49,156 nt of DNA from an uncultured Rhodospira sp. (GTDB taxonomy: Bacteria > Pseudomonadota > Alphaproteobacteria > Rhodospirillales > Rhodospirillaceae): contig NZ_CAKZOT010000002.1 of assembly GCF_937138205.1 (NCBI RefSeq), forward strand, positions 1 through 49,156. Direction: 5' to 3'. Below are positions 19,595 to 26,685 of the stretch, piece by piece (position 1 is the stretch's first letter; each line of letters begins with the position of its first letter). The position numbers and the translations under genes were made by a program. The notes beneath the pieces were generated by a model, which was not told the origin of the DNA, did not search any database, and worked only from the letters and a program-made list of their open reading frames with translations.

Positions 19595-20772
19595 TTGTAG
19601 ACCCGTCCCTTCCAGGCGCGGCCCTGGCCCATCCAGTGGCGGCGGGCCGAATCCATGGTCATGGCACTGTACATCAGGGCGGCGAGCGGCAGCGTCAGGC
19701 TGCGCCAGCGCGGCATGTGATAGACCTTCAGTGTCGGCCAGTAGGCCACGGCCATCAGCAACCATCCCAGCAGACCGAGTGCGACGGCGATCCAGTCGGT
19801 CGTGAGCACGCCCCAGACGACCGCCACCGGCGGCCACAGGTAGGCCAGGGCCATGAACAGCATCAGCAAAAGCAGATAGAACGCGGAATTGCCCAGCTGA
19901 GTGAAAGCCGTGCGGGTCACGATGCGCCAGATCTCTCCCTGGTCCTCATAGCGCCGCAGGGACCGGGTTCGTGTCGCCAGCCCGAGCCAGATCGAGCCGT
20001 GCTGTTTCAGGTTGCGGGCCAGGGCGCAGTCGTCGATCAGTTCAGAGCGGATCGCCTCGATCCCGCCGGCGGCGTCCAGCGCGTCCAGACGCACCAACAT
20101 ACAGCCTCCAGCGGCGCCGGCGACCTTCGATGTCGGGTCGTTGACGCGCCGGAACGGATAGAGCTTCTGAAAGAAGAAGACGAAGGCGGGGATCAACAAC
20201 CTCTCCCAAAGAGAGACACAGCGCAGCCGCACCATCAACGAGACCAGAACCCGGTCCTCGCGCACCGCCCGCGCCATCAGGCGGCTGAGGTTGCCGGGGT
20301 TGTGCTCGATCTCGGCGTCCGTCATCAGCACGTAGCGGGCGTGGGGCTCCACCGAGCGGGCGTGTTTCAACCCCTGATGGACCGCCCACAGCTTGCCCGA
20401 CCAGCCCTCCGGCAGCGGCTGGCCCGGGATGACGTGCAGGCACTCCTTCTCGTCGTCGCGCTCGGCGGCGGCGCGGGCGGCGGCGGCCGTGCCGTCGCCG
20501 CTGTTGTCGTCAACCACGACCACGGTCAGCCGCCCCGGGTAGTCCTGGCGCAACAGGGAATGCACCGCGCGGCCGATGGTGTAGACCTCGTCCCGCGCCG
20601 GGATGACGGCGATCACCGGATCGGCCTCGTCATGGGTGGCGCCGTGGGTATCGAGCTTCTGGTCGGCGCGCCAGAAGCCGCCGCGCCCGAAAACCAGGCC
20701 AAGCCACACCAACACGGCCGCCAGGGAAACCCACGCGGCCGGTGACAGTGCCTCGACAATGGCCATCACCAC
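19591..20772 (-). CDS. hpnB: HpnB, hopanoid-associated glycosyltransferase
   Basis: Family 2 glycosyltransferase found in hopanoid clusters, thought to modify hopanoid polyol head groups, although its exact reaction is not settled. The 393-residue protein has an N-terminal membrane span, the GT2 fold (VIAVIPARDEVYTIGRAV, then VVVVDDNSGDGT), the nucleotide-sugar site TDAEIEH, the LIDDCALARNLK motif and two or three C-terminal spans. Three possible starts cluster at 20772 (GTG), 20769 (GTG) and 20766 (ATG). GGGAGG lies five, eight and eleven bases upstream respectively. It is inserted between hpnC and hpnD, and overlaps hpnD by four bases. Confidence 0.9.
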   Translation of the reverse strand: MVMAIVEALSPAAWVSLAAVLVWLGLVFGRGGFWRADQKLDTHGATHDEADPVIAVIPARDEVYTIGRAVHSLLRQDYPGRLTVVVVDDNSGDGTAAAARAAAERDDEKECLHVIPGQPLPEGWSGKLWAVHQGLKHARSVEPHARYVLMTDAEIEHNPGNLSRLMARAVREDRVLVSLMVRLRCVSLWERLLIPAFVFFFQKLYPFRRVNDPTSKVAGAAGGCMLVRLDALDAAGGIEAIRSELIDDCALARNLKQHGSIWLGLATRTRSLRRYEDQGEIWRIVTRTAFTQLGNSAFYLLLLMLFMALAYLWPPVAVVWGVLTTDWIAVALGLLGWLLMAVAYWPTLKVYHMPRWRSLTLPLAALMYSAMTMDSARRHWMGQGRAWKGRVYK

Positions 20773-20824
20773 GGAGTCCTCCCATTGCTTGTTTTTAGAC
20801 CGGGGTGAATCGCCCCGCCCAGTT

Positions 20825-21700
20825 CTAGCGTCCGAACAGGCCGCGCGCCACCCCGCGTGCGGCGCACAGGGCGGCCTGGGGCTTGGTCAGCTTGACGGGG
20901 GCGGCGAGGGGATCCTCGCGGGCCAGCTTGCGCACCAGGGTTTCGGCGACGTCGACGATCACGGCGCTCTCCAGGCCCAGGCGCCGGTCGATCACGCCGC
21001 CGGGCAGGGCGCGGGCCTCGGCCAGCAGGGCGCGGCAGCCGTCCAGGCAGCGGTCAACAACCCGGCGCAGGCCGGGCGTGAGGGCGGGGCCGTCCAGCGC
21101 CTCGACCGTCGCGCCCTCGGTCGCCATCCAGTTCTGCGGCAGGTAGACGCGGTCCAGCGTGCGGTAGTCGTCCTGGCAGTCCTGAAGATGATTGATCACC
21201 TGCAGGGCGATGCACAGGGCGTCGGACGGGCCGTAGCCGTTGCGCGAGCCGCCGTGCAGGTCGACGAGATAGCGGCCCACCGGCGCCGCGGACAGGATGC
21301 AGTAGGCCACCAGGTCGTCCCAGTCGGCGTAGCGGCCCTTGATGGCGTCCTGCTTGAAGGCGGCGATCAGGTCCACGCAATGGCGGACGGGAACGTCGGT
21401 GGCGCGCAGGCTCTCGCGCATGGCGTGGCCCTTGGCAAAGGCCGGATCGCCGGTGTCGCGGCCGGTGACGGCGGCCTCGAACCCGTTCAGGCGGGCCAGC
21501 TTCTCGTCGGCCGACAGGTGGGGCGCGTCGCCGATGTCGTCGATGGCCCGGGCGAAGGCGTAGAACGTCGCCACGTGCGGCCGCACGCGTTTGGACAGCA
21601 GGATGGAGCCGACCGGGAAGTTCTCCGTGCCGGCGTGCTTGCCGGACGGGGCCTCGGCGGTCGTGGACTCGGACTCGGGCGGGGCGGCGGCGGTCGTCAT
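20825..21700 (-). CDS. hpnC: HpnC, hydroxysqualene synthase
   Basis: Squalene-synthase-fold enzyme that converts presqualene diphosphate to hydroxysqualene. The 291-residue protein starts at the ATG at 21700, with a Pro/Thr-rich tail and then GTENFPVGS, the usual beginning of HpnC. Asp-rich motifs are AIDDIGD and INHLQDCQDDYRTLDRVYLP. The open frame continues upstream to 21889 but the added residues are not conserved. No clear ribosome-binding site was seen. It is the first gene of the hopanoid operon, 52 bases before hpnB. Confidence 0.93.
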   Translation of the reverse strand: MTTAAAPPESESTTAEAPSGKHAGTENFPVGSILLSKRVRPHVATFYAFARAIDDIGDAPHLSADEKLARLNGFEAAVTGRDTGDPAFAKGHAMRESLRATDVPVRHCVDLIAAFKQDAIKGRYADWDDLVAYCILSAAPVGRYLVDLHGGSRNGYGPSDALCIALQVINHLQDCQDDYRTLDRVYLPQNWMATEGATVEALDGPALTPGLRRVVDRCLDGCRALLAEARALPGGVIDRRLGLESAVIVDVAETLVRKLAREDPLAAPVKLTKPQAALCAARGVARGLFGR

Positions 21701-22017
21701 GGGCGGCGGCGTCCAGGGCGCGGGCGGGCGGTTCCGGACGCCGATGTAGCAGAGGGGAGGGGGGTTGGCGAGGGCCGTGCGCGTGCAGTGGTATCGGTGC
21801 GGTTGAGATGGGGTCCGGTGGGGCTGCGCCGGAAAAAGGCATTCTCCCCTGCGGAAACGCGGCGGTTTCCCTGTCGAAGACCGCAGCATCGGCCGGTGGG
21901 GGCTGCACGCTTTGTCGTCGGCTCAGTGCGGGATGTGTCTTATGGTTTTAGAGTCGGCCGCCGAACGTTAGACTGCGCTCGTCGAATCAATAGGGCTCGA
22001 TGCCGGGAGGTGCCGCC
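21701..22017. other. 317-base divergent gap between hpnC and the effector gene
   Basis: Intergenic DNA between the leftward hopanoid operon and the rightward effector-immunity pair. The left half is GC-rich. The right end (about 21910-21990) is more AT-rich (GTCTTATGGTTTTAGAG) and may contain the promoter of the effector gene. No repeat, RNA gene or mobile-element end was recognised, so the left border of the island is not marked by a visible scar. Confidence 0.4.
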
Positions 22018-22569
22018 ATGGCAGACATCAATGGGGAGCATCTGTTGTATGATGGGCAGAACCTGCACTGGAAAAGTCCAAAGGACGGGAAACCGGAGGC
22101 GAAATACCCGGCGACCTCGGGGATGCCCGGTGCCCAGAACAAGAGGCACACGTGTGCTCCCGACAAGGGCCCCGTTCCGGAAGGGCTGTATGTCATGCGC
22201 ACATGGATTGATGACAAACCGGCGCAAGCCGACGGGTCAGGCACCTGCACCCTGAAACCCTCGTGGCGGATCCAAACGATCCCCCGCGGCGCCGCCGCGG
22301 GGGCTTGCGAACGGTATTGGGCCAACTGGGGGGATCACCGGGTTCGGATCGAGCCCGCGAACACGGCGACCCGAACTGCGTGCACCCCGCATCGCGGTGG
22401 ATTCCATCTTCACGACTCGACAAAAGGGTATTCCCACGGCTGCATTGAAGTTGATACGAAGTTTTTTGACAGACTCCTCGATTGCAATAAGCATACATCC
22501 GGCTCCACGATCCATGTCAAAGTTGAGTACGCGTTCGCTAAAACGAACGGAGGGACAAAAAAGCCATGA
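22018..22569 (+). CDS. Tlde1-like (DUF2778) L,D-transpeptidase-fold antibacterial effector candidate
   Basis: A 183-residue protein without a signal peptide. It begins MADINGEHLLYDGQNLHW, continues YPATSGMPGAQN and GPVPEGLYVM, then WGDHRVRIEP and FHLHDSTKGYSHGCIEV. This order (LxYDGxxL, YPATSG, GPxPEG, WGDxRV, Hx9C) is that of DUF2778 proteins such as the type VI effector Tlde1, which cleaves or swaps D-amino acids in peptidoglycan tetrapeptides. The putative catalytic pair His132 and Cys142 has the ten-residue spacing I recall for Tlde1a. GGGAGG seven bases upstream selects the ATG at 22018 over 22000. The next gene overlaps by ATGA and encodes a secreted protein, as an immunity gene should. 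Base composition is less GC-rich than neighbours. No secretion genes are nearby. A housekeeping L,D-transpeptidase is unlikely as there is no export signal. Confidence 0.75.
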   Translation: MADINGEHLLYDGQNLHWKSPKDGKPEAKYPATSGMPGAQNKRHTCAPDKGPVPEGLYVMRTWIDDKPAQADGSGTCTLKPSWRIQTIPRGAAAGACERYWANWGDHRVRIEPANTATRTACTPHRGGFHLHDSTKGYSHGCIEVDTKFFDRLLDCNKHTSGSTIHVKVEYAFAKTNGGTKKP

Positions 22570-23009
22570 CGCCAGTCATGAATGCAGCCCTGTGCCTTGC
22601 CTTGTCTTGTGTCACCCTGGCGTGTGCCCAGCCAGGTCTCGCTCAAGAGGGCTCGGACCCTCCGCCGGCGGTTTCCGTGCCATTGGCAATCGACAATGCG
22701 GTCTCGGCGTGCACCCGGTTTGCGTTGCGCGAGCAAAGGGTCGCGCACAATCTGGTTTATGGGGTGTTCGCAGTCTCGGTTGTTCGTGCCGTCGCCGACT
22801 GTGGCTGCAAGAGCGCCATGCTGACGTATACCGTGGCCGTGCCTCGCGCCGATGGGCCGGGTCCGGAGAGTGTCCCACGGCTGACGGGCCGGATAGCGGC
22901 GCCGTTGACGCCGGGGCAGGCCGCCGTTGCTCTTCCGCTTTGGACCGAGCCAAGGGTTACGCGATTCGGCTCGCTCCATCTTGGCATCGGGTGTGCGCCC
23001 CCGGATTGA
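22566..23009 (+). CDS. Periplasmic immunity protein candidate (Tldi1-like, possibly DUF2195)
   Basis: A 147-residue exported protein: hydrophobic signal (ALCLALSCVTLACA) with likely cleavage around residues 22-27, then a mature domain with several Cys (SACTRF, ADCGCKS, GIGCAPPD). Its ATG overlaps the effector's TGA in an ATGA arrangement, so both are made together. A periplasmic partner is what a peptidoglycan-targeting effector requires, and Tldi1 immunity proteins are exported, as I recall with a DUF2195 domain. The Cys pattern and the SVVRAVADCGCKSAMLTYTV region could match that family, but I cannot verify it. The assignment rests mainly on the operon and export signal. A lipobox is not convincing. 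Confidence 0.6.
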   Translation: MTPVMNAALCLALSCVTLACAQPGLAQEGSDPPPAVSVPLAIDNAVSACTRFALREQRVAHNLVYGVFAVSVVRAVADCGCKSAMLTYTVAVPRADGPGPESVPRLTGRIAAPLTPGQAAVALPLWTEPRVTRFGSLHLGIGCAPPD

Positions 23010-23156
23010 AGCAGCCGACCGCTCGGCCGGTCGGACGCCGGACCGTCGGAAATCGACGTCGGTCGCCGGCGTGGCCTTGACCGCCTCCCACCCACAAACA
23101 ACACGGCGTTGGCAGTGCAACGATGGTTGTTGTGCGCGTCAGGACCGGAGGCGATC

Positions 23157-23429
23157 ATGGTCGGTGGCATTCTCTCCCGCGCCCTGAAGGGCGGCGGACA
23201 GGGTGGTGCATCGGGCGGCGGGGCGGCGGATTTTCCCGCCGGCAAGAGCGAGGCCGCGTGGAAGGCCGAGCTGGCACCGGAGCAGTTCCACGTTCTGCGC
23301 CAGCACGGCACGGAGCGGCCGTTCTCTCATCCGCTCAAAAATGAGAAGCGCGCCGGCACCTTCCATTGCGCGGGGTGCGGGGCCGCGCTGTTCGACTCCG
23401 GCACCAAGTACGACAGCGGGTCCGGCTGG
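23157..23429 (+). pseudogene. Truncated duplicate of msrB
   Basis: The first 91 residues repeat the intact MsrB at 13599-14057: MVGGILSRALKGGG, a short indel (QGGASGGG versus HGGE), AADFPAGKSEAAWKAELAPE, RQHGTERPFSHPL, and the first zinc pair CAGCG, up to YDSGSGW. Homology begins at the ribosome-binding site (GGAGGCGATC) and stops abruptly at GGCTGG, before the substrate loop, second zinc pair and catalytic Cys. It cannot be an active reductase. The reading frame continues 22 unrelated residues to a stop at 23498. Scattered substitutions show the duplication is not brand new, or came from a related strain. Confidence 0.9.
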
Positions 23430-23524
23430 CGAAGGATTGGGAGTGCCGTAACGCCAAGGACCTCGCCTTCCTCCGGCTTGCATCAATCCGGCTCATGATG
23501 CGACGCCTTTGTAAAATATCATAA
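23429..23524 (+). pseudogene. Probable IS5-type transposase C-terminal remnant
   Basis: Starting exactly where msrB homology ends, another frame reads AKDWECRNAKDLAFLRLA then SIRLMMRRLCKIS and a TAA at 23522-23524. The pattern KDW, R, LAFLRLASIRLxxRR, near a stop, looks like the tail of IS5-family DDE transposases. It is followed by GTCTCCGGACAGACTC, a plausible terminal repeat of such an element. Only about 31 codons remain. The family call is by eye and could be wrong. Confidence 0.45.
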
Positions 23525-23558
23525 AGTCTCCGGACAGACTCTGAGCCCCAGGGGGATA

Positions 23559-24776
23559 TCACCCCGCCTTGCGCACCGCCAGCACGGCGTTCAGGCCGCC
23601 GAAGGCGAAGCTGTTGGACAGCGCGACGGTGACGGCCGTCCGGCGCGGCGCGTTGGTCACCACGTCCAGCGGGCAGTCGGGATCCACCTCGGACACATGC
23701 AGGGTCGCCGGCACGACGCCCGCCTGCAACGCGACGATGCAGGCCACCAGTTCCAGCCCGCCAGCCGCGCCCAGCCCGTGCCCGTGCGCCGACTTGGTCG
23801 AGGTGACGGCGATGCGGTCCGTGTGATCGCCGAACACGGCCCGGATCACCTGGGCCTCGGTGGCGTCGTTGGCGGCGGTCGCCGTGCCGTGGGCGTTGAT
23901 GTGGTCGACGTCCGTCGGTGCCAGCCCGGCGTCGTCCAGACAGGCCCGCACCGCCCGCGAGGCGCCCTCGACCGAGGGGAACGTGATGTCGCCCGCGTCG
24001 GCGCTCATGCCGAAGCCGATCATCTCGGCCAGGATCGGGACGCCGCGAGCCACGGCGTCGTCCCAGCGTTCCATGACGAACACGCCGGCGCCCTCGCCCA
24101 CCACCATGCCCGTGCGGTCCTTGCTGAACGGCCGGCAGGTGTCGCGGGCGACCACCCGCAGCGCCTCCCAGGCCTTCAGGTTGCCGAAGTTCACCAGGGC
24201 GTCGGTGCCGCCCACCACGGCGCGGTCGACCATGCCGCCGCGCACCATATGGAAGCCAAGGCCGATGGCGTGATTGGCGCTGGCGCAGGCGCTGGTGACG
24301 GCGAACGACGGCCCGGTGATGCCGTGCGCCATGGTCACGTGGCTGCACGCCGCATTTCCCATTGCGCGCGGCACGGTGAACGGATTGACACGGCTCTTGC
24401 CTTCCTTGAACAGGCGGGTGAACCCGTCCTGCAAGGTCGAGATGCCGGCCCCGCCGGTGCCGATGATGCAGGCCGTGCGCTGGCCGGCCTCGGGGTCGGC
24501 GCGCAGATCGAGCCCGGCCATGGCGATGGCCTCGTCGGCGGCGGCGAGCCCGAACTGCGCGAATGGATCGAGCAGCGGCAGGCGGTCCTTGCCCAGACGG
24601 GCCTCGGCGTCGAAGCCGCGCACCTGGCCAACGACGGAGATCCCCTTGGGCACGTCCTCCAGCCCCTCGGGTGGTTGCAAACCGTCCCGGCCTTCAAGCA
24701 GGGCACGGCGAAAGGTCTCGACGTCGTTGCCAAGGGCCGAGACGACGCCCATGCCGGTGATGGCGACACGATTCAT
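23559..24776 (-). CDS. Beta-ketoacyl-ACP synthase II family protein (FabF-like, accessory)
   Basis: Condensing enzyme that extends an acyl-ACP with malonyl-ACP. The 405-residue thiolase-fold protein has Cys164 in TSACASANHAIG, His296 in HINAHGTATAAND, Lys328 and His333 in STKSAHGHGLGAAGG, and the C-terminal NSFAFGGLNAVL, so the full Cys-His-His triad is present. It is 42 bases downstream of an acyl carrier protein gene and an LpxD-type acyltransferase, not beside fabD/fabG, so it is more likely dedicated to a special acyl chain (lipid A or a related lipid) than primary synthesis. That role is inference from context. Confidence 0.9.
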   Translation of the reverse strand: MNRVAITGMGVVSALGNDVETFRRALLEGRDGLQPPEGLEDVPKGISVVGQVRGFDAEARLGKDRLPLLDPFAQFGLAAADEAIAMAGLDLRADPEAGQRTACIIGTGGAGISTLQDGFTRLFKEGKSRVNPFTVPRAMGNAACSHVTMAHGITGPSFAVTSACASANHAIGLGFHMVRGGMVDRAVVGGTDALVNFGNLKAWEALRVVARDTCRPFSKDRTGMVVGEGAGVFVMERWDDAVARGVPILAEMIGFGMSADAGDITFPSVEGASRAVRACLDDAGLAPTDVDHINAHGTATAANDATEAQVIRAVFGDHTDRIAVTSTKSAHGHGLGAAGGLELVACIVALQAGVVPATLHVSEVDPDCPLDVVTNAPRRTAVTVALSNSFAFGGLNAVLAVRKAG

Positions 24777-24817
24777 GCGGAAGATGTCCTGATGTCGGAA
24801 GAGGGCCGCGCGACGGA

Positions 24818-25069
24818 TCAGCCCTGTTTGGCGACCTCGGCCGCGACGGCGTCGATCACGTCGCCCAGGGTCTCGAAGTCGGCATCCATGGTGTTGGCGT
24901 TGTAGGGGACCTCGATATCGAACTCTTCCTCGACAGCGAAAACGATTTCGACGAAGTCGAGCGAGGAGATCTCCAGGTCCTTGATGCTGGCCTCACGGCT
25001 CAGGCGCTCGCGCGGAATCTCGGTCTTGTCCACGACGATGTCGTAGATCTTTTGTTCCAGATCGCTCAT
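24818..25069 (-). CDS. Acyl carrier protein with atypical SSL attachment motif
   Basis: An 83-residue acidic four-helix carrier protein. The phosphopantetheine serine is Ser36 in [19 protein letters not shown]. The usual Asp before this Ser is replaced by Ser, a departure from the canonical DSL. The C-terminal half is short and ends in VAAEVAKQG. It overlaps the upstream lpxD-like gene by four bases (ATGA) and precedes the condensing enzyme, so all three are probably made together. The family resembles the specialised ACPs of very-long-chain lipid A synthesis, but it lacks the longer C-terminal insert of AcpXL. Confidence 0.88.
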   Translation of the reverse strand: MSDLEQKIYDIVVDKTEIPRERLSREASIKDLEISSLDFVEIVFAVEEEFDIEVPYNANTMDADFETLGDVIDAVAAEVAKQG

Positions 25070-26190
25070 TGTTTCCGGCCGTTCCCTTCGTCTTTTTCGT
25101 ACCCGACGGAGATGCCAGCTCCGCTCACCGCCGCCTTGAGGGCCTTGACGTCCCTGAACAGGGATTTCAACCGGCTGGTCAGCATCAGGGTCTCGAAGGC
25201 CCGCTCGCGTTCCACCGCCGGGAACCCCGCGTAAACGGCGCGCCCCTTGAGGTTGTTGCCGACGCCGCTGCCGGCGGCGACCACGGCATCGTCGCCGATG
25301 GTGACATGATCGGCCACCCCAACGCCGCCCGCCAGCACAACGCGATCGCCAATCACCGAACTACCGGCAATGCCGACCCGGCCGCACACCATGCAATGCG
25401 CGCCGACCTTCACGTTATGCCCGATCATCACCAGGTCGTCGATCTTGGTGTGATCGCCGATGCGGGTGTCGCTCAGCGTGCCCCGGTCGATACAGGTGTT
25501 TGCGCCGATCTCGACATCGTCGCCCAGGGTGACGGCGGCCAGCGAGTGGATGCGCACCAGGCCGGTGTTGGTGGTCTCGATCCGCCCGCTTTCCTTGGCG
25601 CTCTCGACGCTGCCCTTCTCGGGAGTGACGAAACTGAAGCCGTCGGCGGCGAGGCTGGCGTTGTGGTGGATGATGACGCGGGCGCCAATCGTGCAACCCG
25701 ACCCGATCCGCGCCCCGGCATGGATCAGTCCGTCCGCCCCGATCCGCGCGCCGGTGCCCACGCTGACGTGCGAGCACAGCACGGTCCGATCACCGATCTC
25801 CGCGCCGGCCGCGACATACACGAAGGGGCCGATGGCCACGCCCTGGCCCAGAACCGCGCCGTCCTCGATCACCGCGCTGGGGTGCACCCCGGGCGCCACC
25901 GGCGGCGGCGACGCGAACGCGCGGGTCAGTCCGGCCATGGCCAGACGCGGCCGGCCCACGGCGATGACCGCCCCCACGGCGCCCTCCGGAACGCGGTCCA
26001 CGGCGTCAGCCTTGACCACCGCCACGCGCGCGGCCGTCCCCTCCAGCATCGGCAGAAGGCCCGGGTCCATGGCCACCGCGACATCCTCCGCCGACCGGAC
26101 CTCGCCCGGATGACAGGGACGACGGACAGGCAGCGCCCCGTCGCCATGAAGCTCGGCTTGCAGCAGGGCGGCCAGTTCGGCAGCGGTCAT
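25066..26190 (-). CDS. LpxD-type UDP-3-O-acylglucosamine N-acyltransferase (likely accessory copy)
   Basis: Left-handed beta-helix acyltransferase that N-acylates UDP-3-O-acyl-glucosamine with a 3-hydroxyacyl-ACP in lipid A synthesis. The 374-residue protein has an N-terminal uridine-binding domain to about residue 100, many hexapeptide repeats (about 103-330) and the catalytic His258 in [14 protein letters not shown], followed by [12 protein letters not shown]. The C-terminal helix [16 protein letters not shown] is typical. The stop overlaps the ACP start (ATGA). The usual lpxD neighbours (bamA, fabZ, lpxA, lpxB) are absent, so this looks like a second, specialised enzyme, possibly acting on another UDP-sugar. 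Confidence 0.88.
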   Translation of the reverse strand: MTAAELAALLQAELHGDGALPVRRPCHPGEVRSAEDVAVAMDPGLLPMLEGTAARVAVVKADAVDRVPEGAVGAVIAVGRPRLAMAGLTRAFASPPPVAPGVHPSAVIEDGAVLGQGVAIGPFVYVAAGAEIGDRTVLCSHVSVGTGARIGADGLIHAGARIGSGCTIGARVIIHHNASLAADGFSFVTPEKGSVESAKESGRIETTNTGLVRIHSLAAVTLGDDVEIGANTCIDRGTLSDTRIGDHTKIDDLVMIGHNVKVGAHCMVCGRVGIAGSSVIGDRVVLAGGVGVADHVTIGDDAVVAAGSGVGNNLKGRAVYAGFPAVERERAFETLMLTSRLKSLFRDVKALKAAVSGAGISVGYEKDEGNGRKQ

Positions 26191-26282
26191 GAAACAGAAT
26201 CCAGGTCAGGCGGGCATCAACAGCGTGCGACAGACCATAGGGGCTCGGCCCGCCCAAGGCAACGGGCACAAGCCGGCCAAGT

Positions 26283-26580
26283 AGGGCAATCGGGTGAACG
26301 ACGCCTGTGGGAGCGAAAACCCGTATGAGTGGTTTTTCGACCGTCAAAAACACGCACTCCGTCATTGCGAGGAACGAAGTGACGAAGCAATCCAGATCCT
26401 TGTGGGGCGGGGGTTGGCCCCCGCCCCACAAGGGGGCAATCCAGGGCGAATACATCATGAACACGCCCTGGATTGCTTCGCCGGCGTCTAAAGACGCCGG
26501 CTCGCAATGACGGGTTTTGTGAGGGCCTCTCGGCCGGAGGCCCATCTCGGCGAAGAGGCACCCCTTCACCCGATTGCCCT
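26283..26580. repeat. Outer inverted repeat (MITE-like), arms 26283-26298 and 26565-26580
   Basis: The 16-base arm AGGGCAATCGGGTGAA is repeated exactly in inverse orientation 266 bases later. Similarity continues outside the arms (CCGGCC on both sides, with a small indel). The left arm extends inward as AGGGCAATCGGGTGAACGAC plus GCCTGT, 26 bases found again, identical, at 40954-40979. Terminal inverted repeats around a non-coding interior fit a miniature transposable element or a remnant of one. No target-site duplication was identified. Confidence 0.6.
26359..26513. repeat. Short palindromic repeat element, family A copy 1
   Basis: About 155 bases with inverted ends CCGTCATTGCGAG and CTCGCAATGACGG, and inner CTGGATTGCTTC/GAAGCAATCCAG complements. 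It contains a 15-base-pair hairpin (26399-26413 with 26418-26432, loop TTGG) and a smaller one (26481-26489 with 26492-26500). A related copy lies at 48992-49112. The CATTGCGAG...GAAGCAATCCAGG wording is of a kind widespread as intergenic palindromes in proteobacterial genomes. Confidence 0.8.
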
Positions 26581-26685
26581 GGCCGGCCGAGAACCCACCT
26601 TTGCCACATTCCGCCGATAGCCTTTGCGCACCACGAACCCCGGCCGCTCGCGGTCCGGCACCAAAACCGTGTGGGGAGAGACGAC

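Larger units (their letters stand above)
26191..26685. other. 495-base gap filled by nested inverted repeats
   Basis: Between lpxD (leftward) and the alpha-2-macroglobulin gene (rightward). Nearly the whole gap is occupied by two nested structures listed separately: an outer inverted repeat (26283-26580) and an inner short palindromic element (26359-26513). The last 100 bases carry the macroglobulin ribosome-binding site. No additional gene is supported. Confidence 0.7.

Noticed and set aside
23157-23498. Second msrB as a working gene
   Set aside because: It lacks the substrate loop, the second zinc Cys pair and the catalytic Cys. The last 22 residues are unrelated.
26359-26513. A CRISPR array or terminator cluster in the repeat region
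   Set aside because: There are only paired inverted arms and two hairpins, with no regularly spaced direct repeats or spacers.
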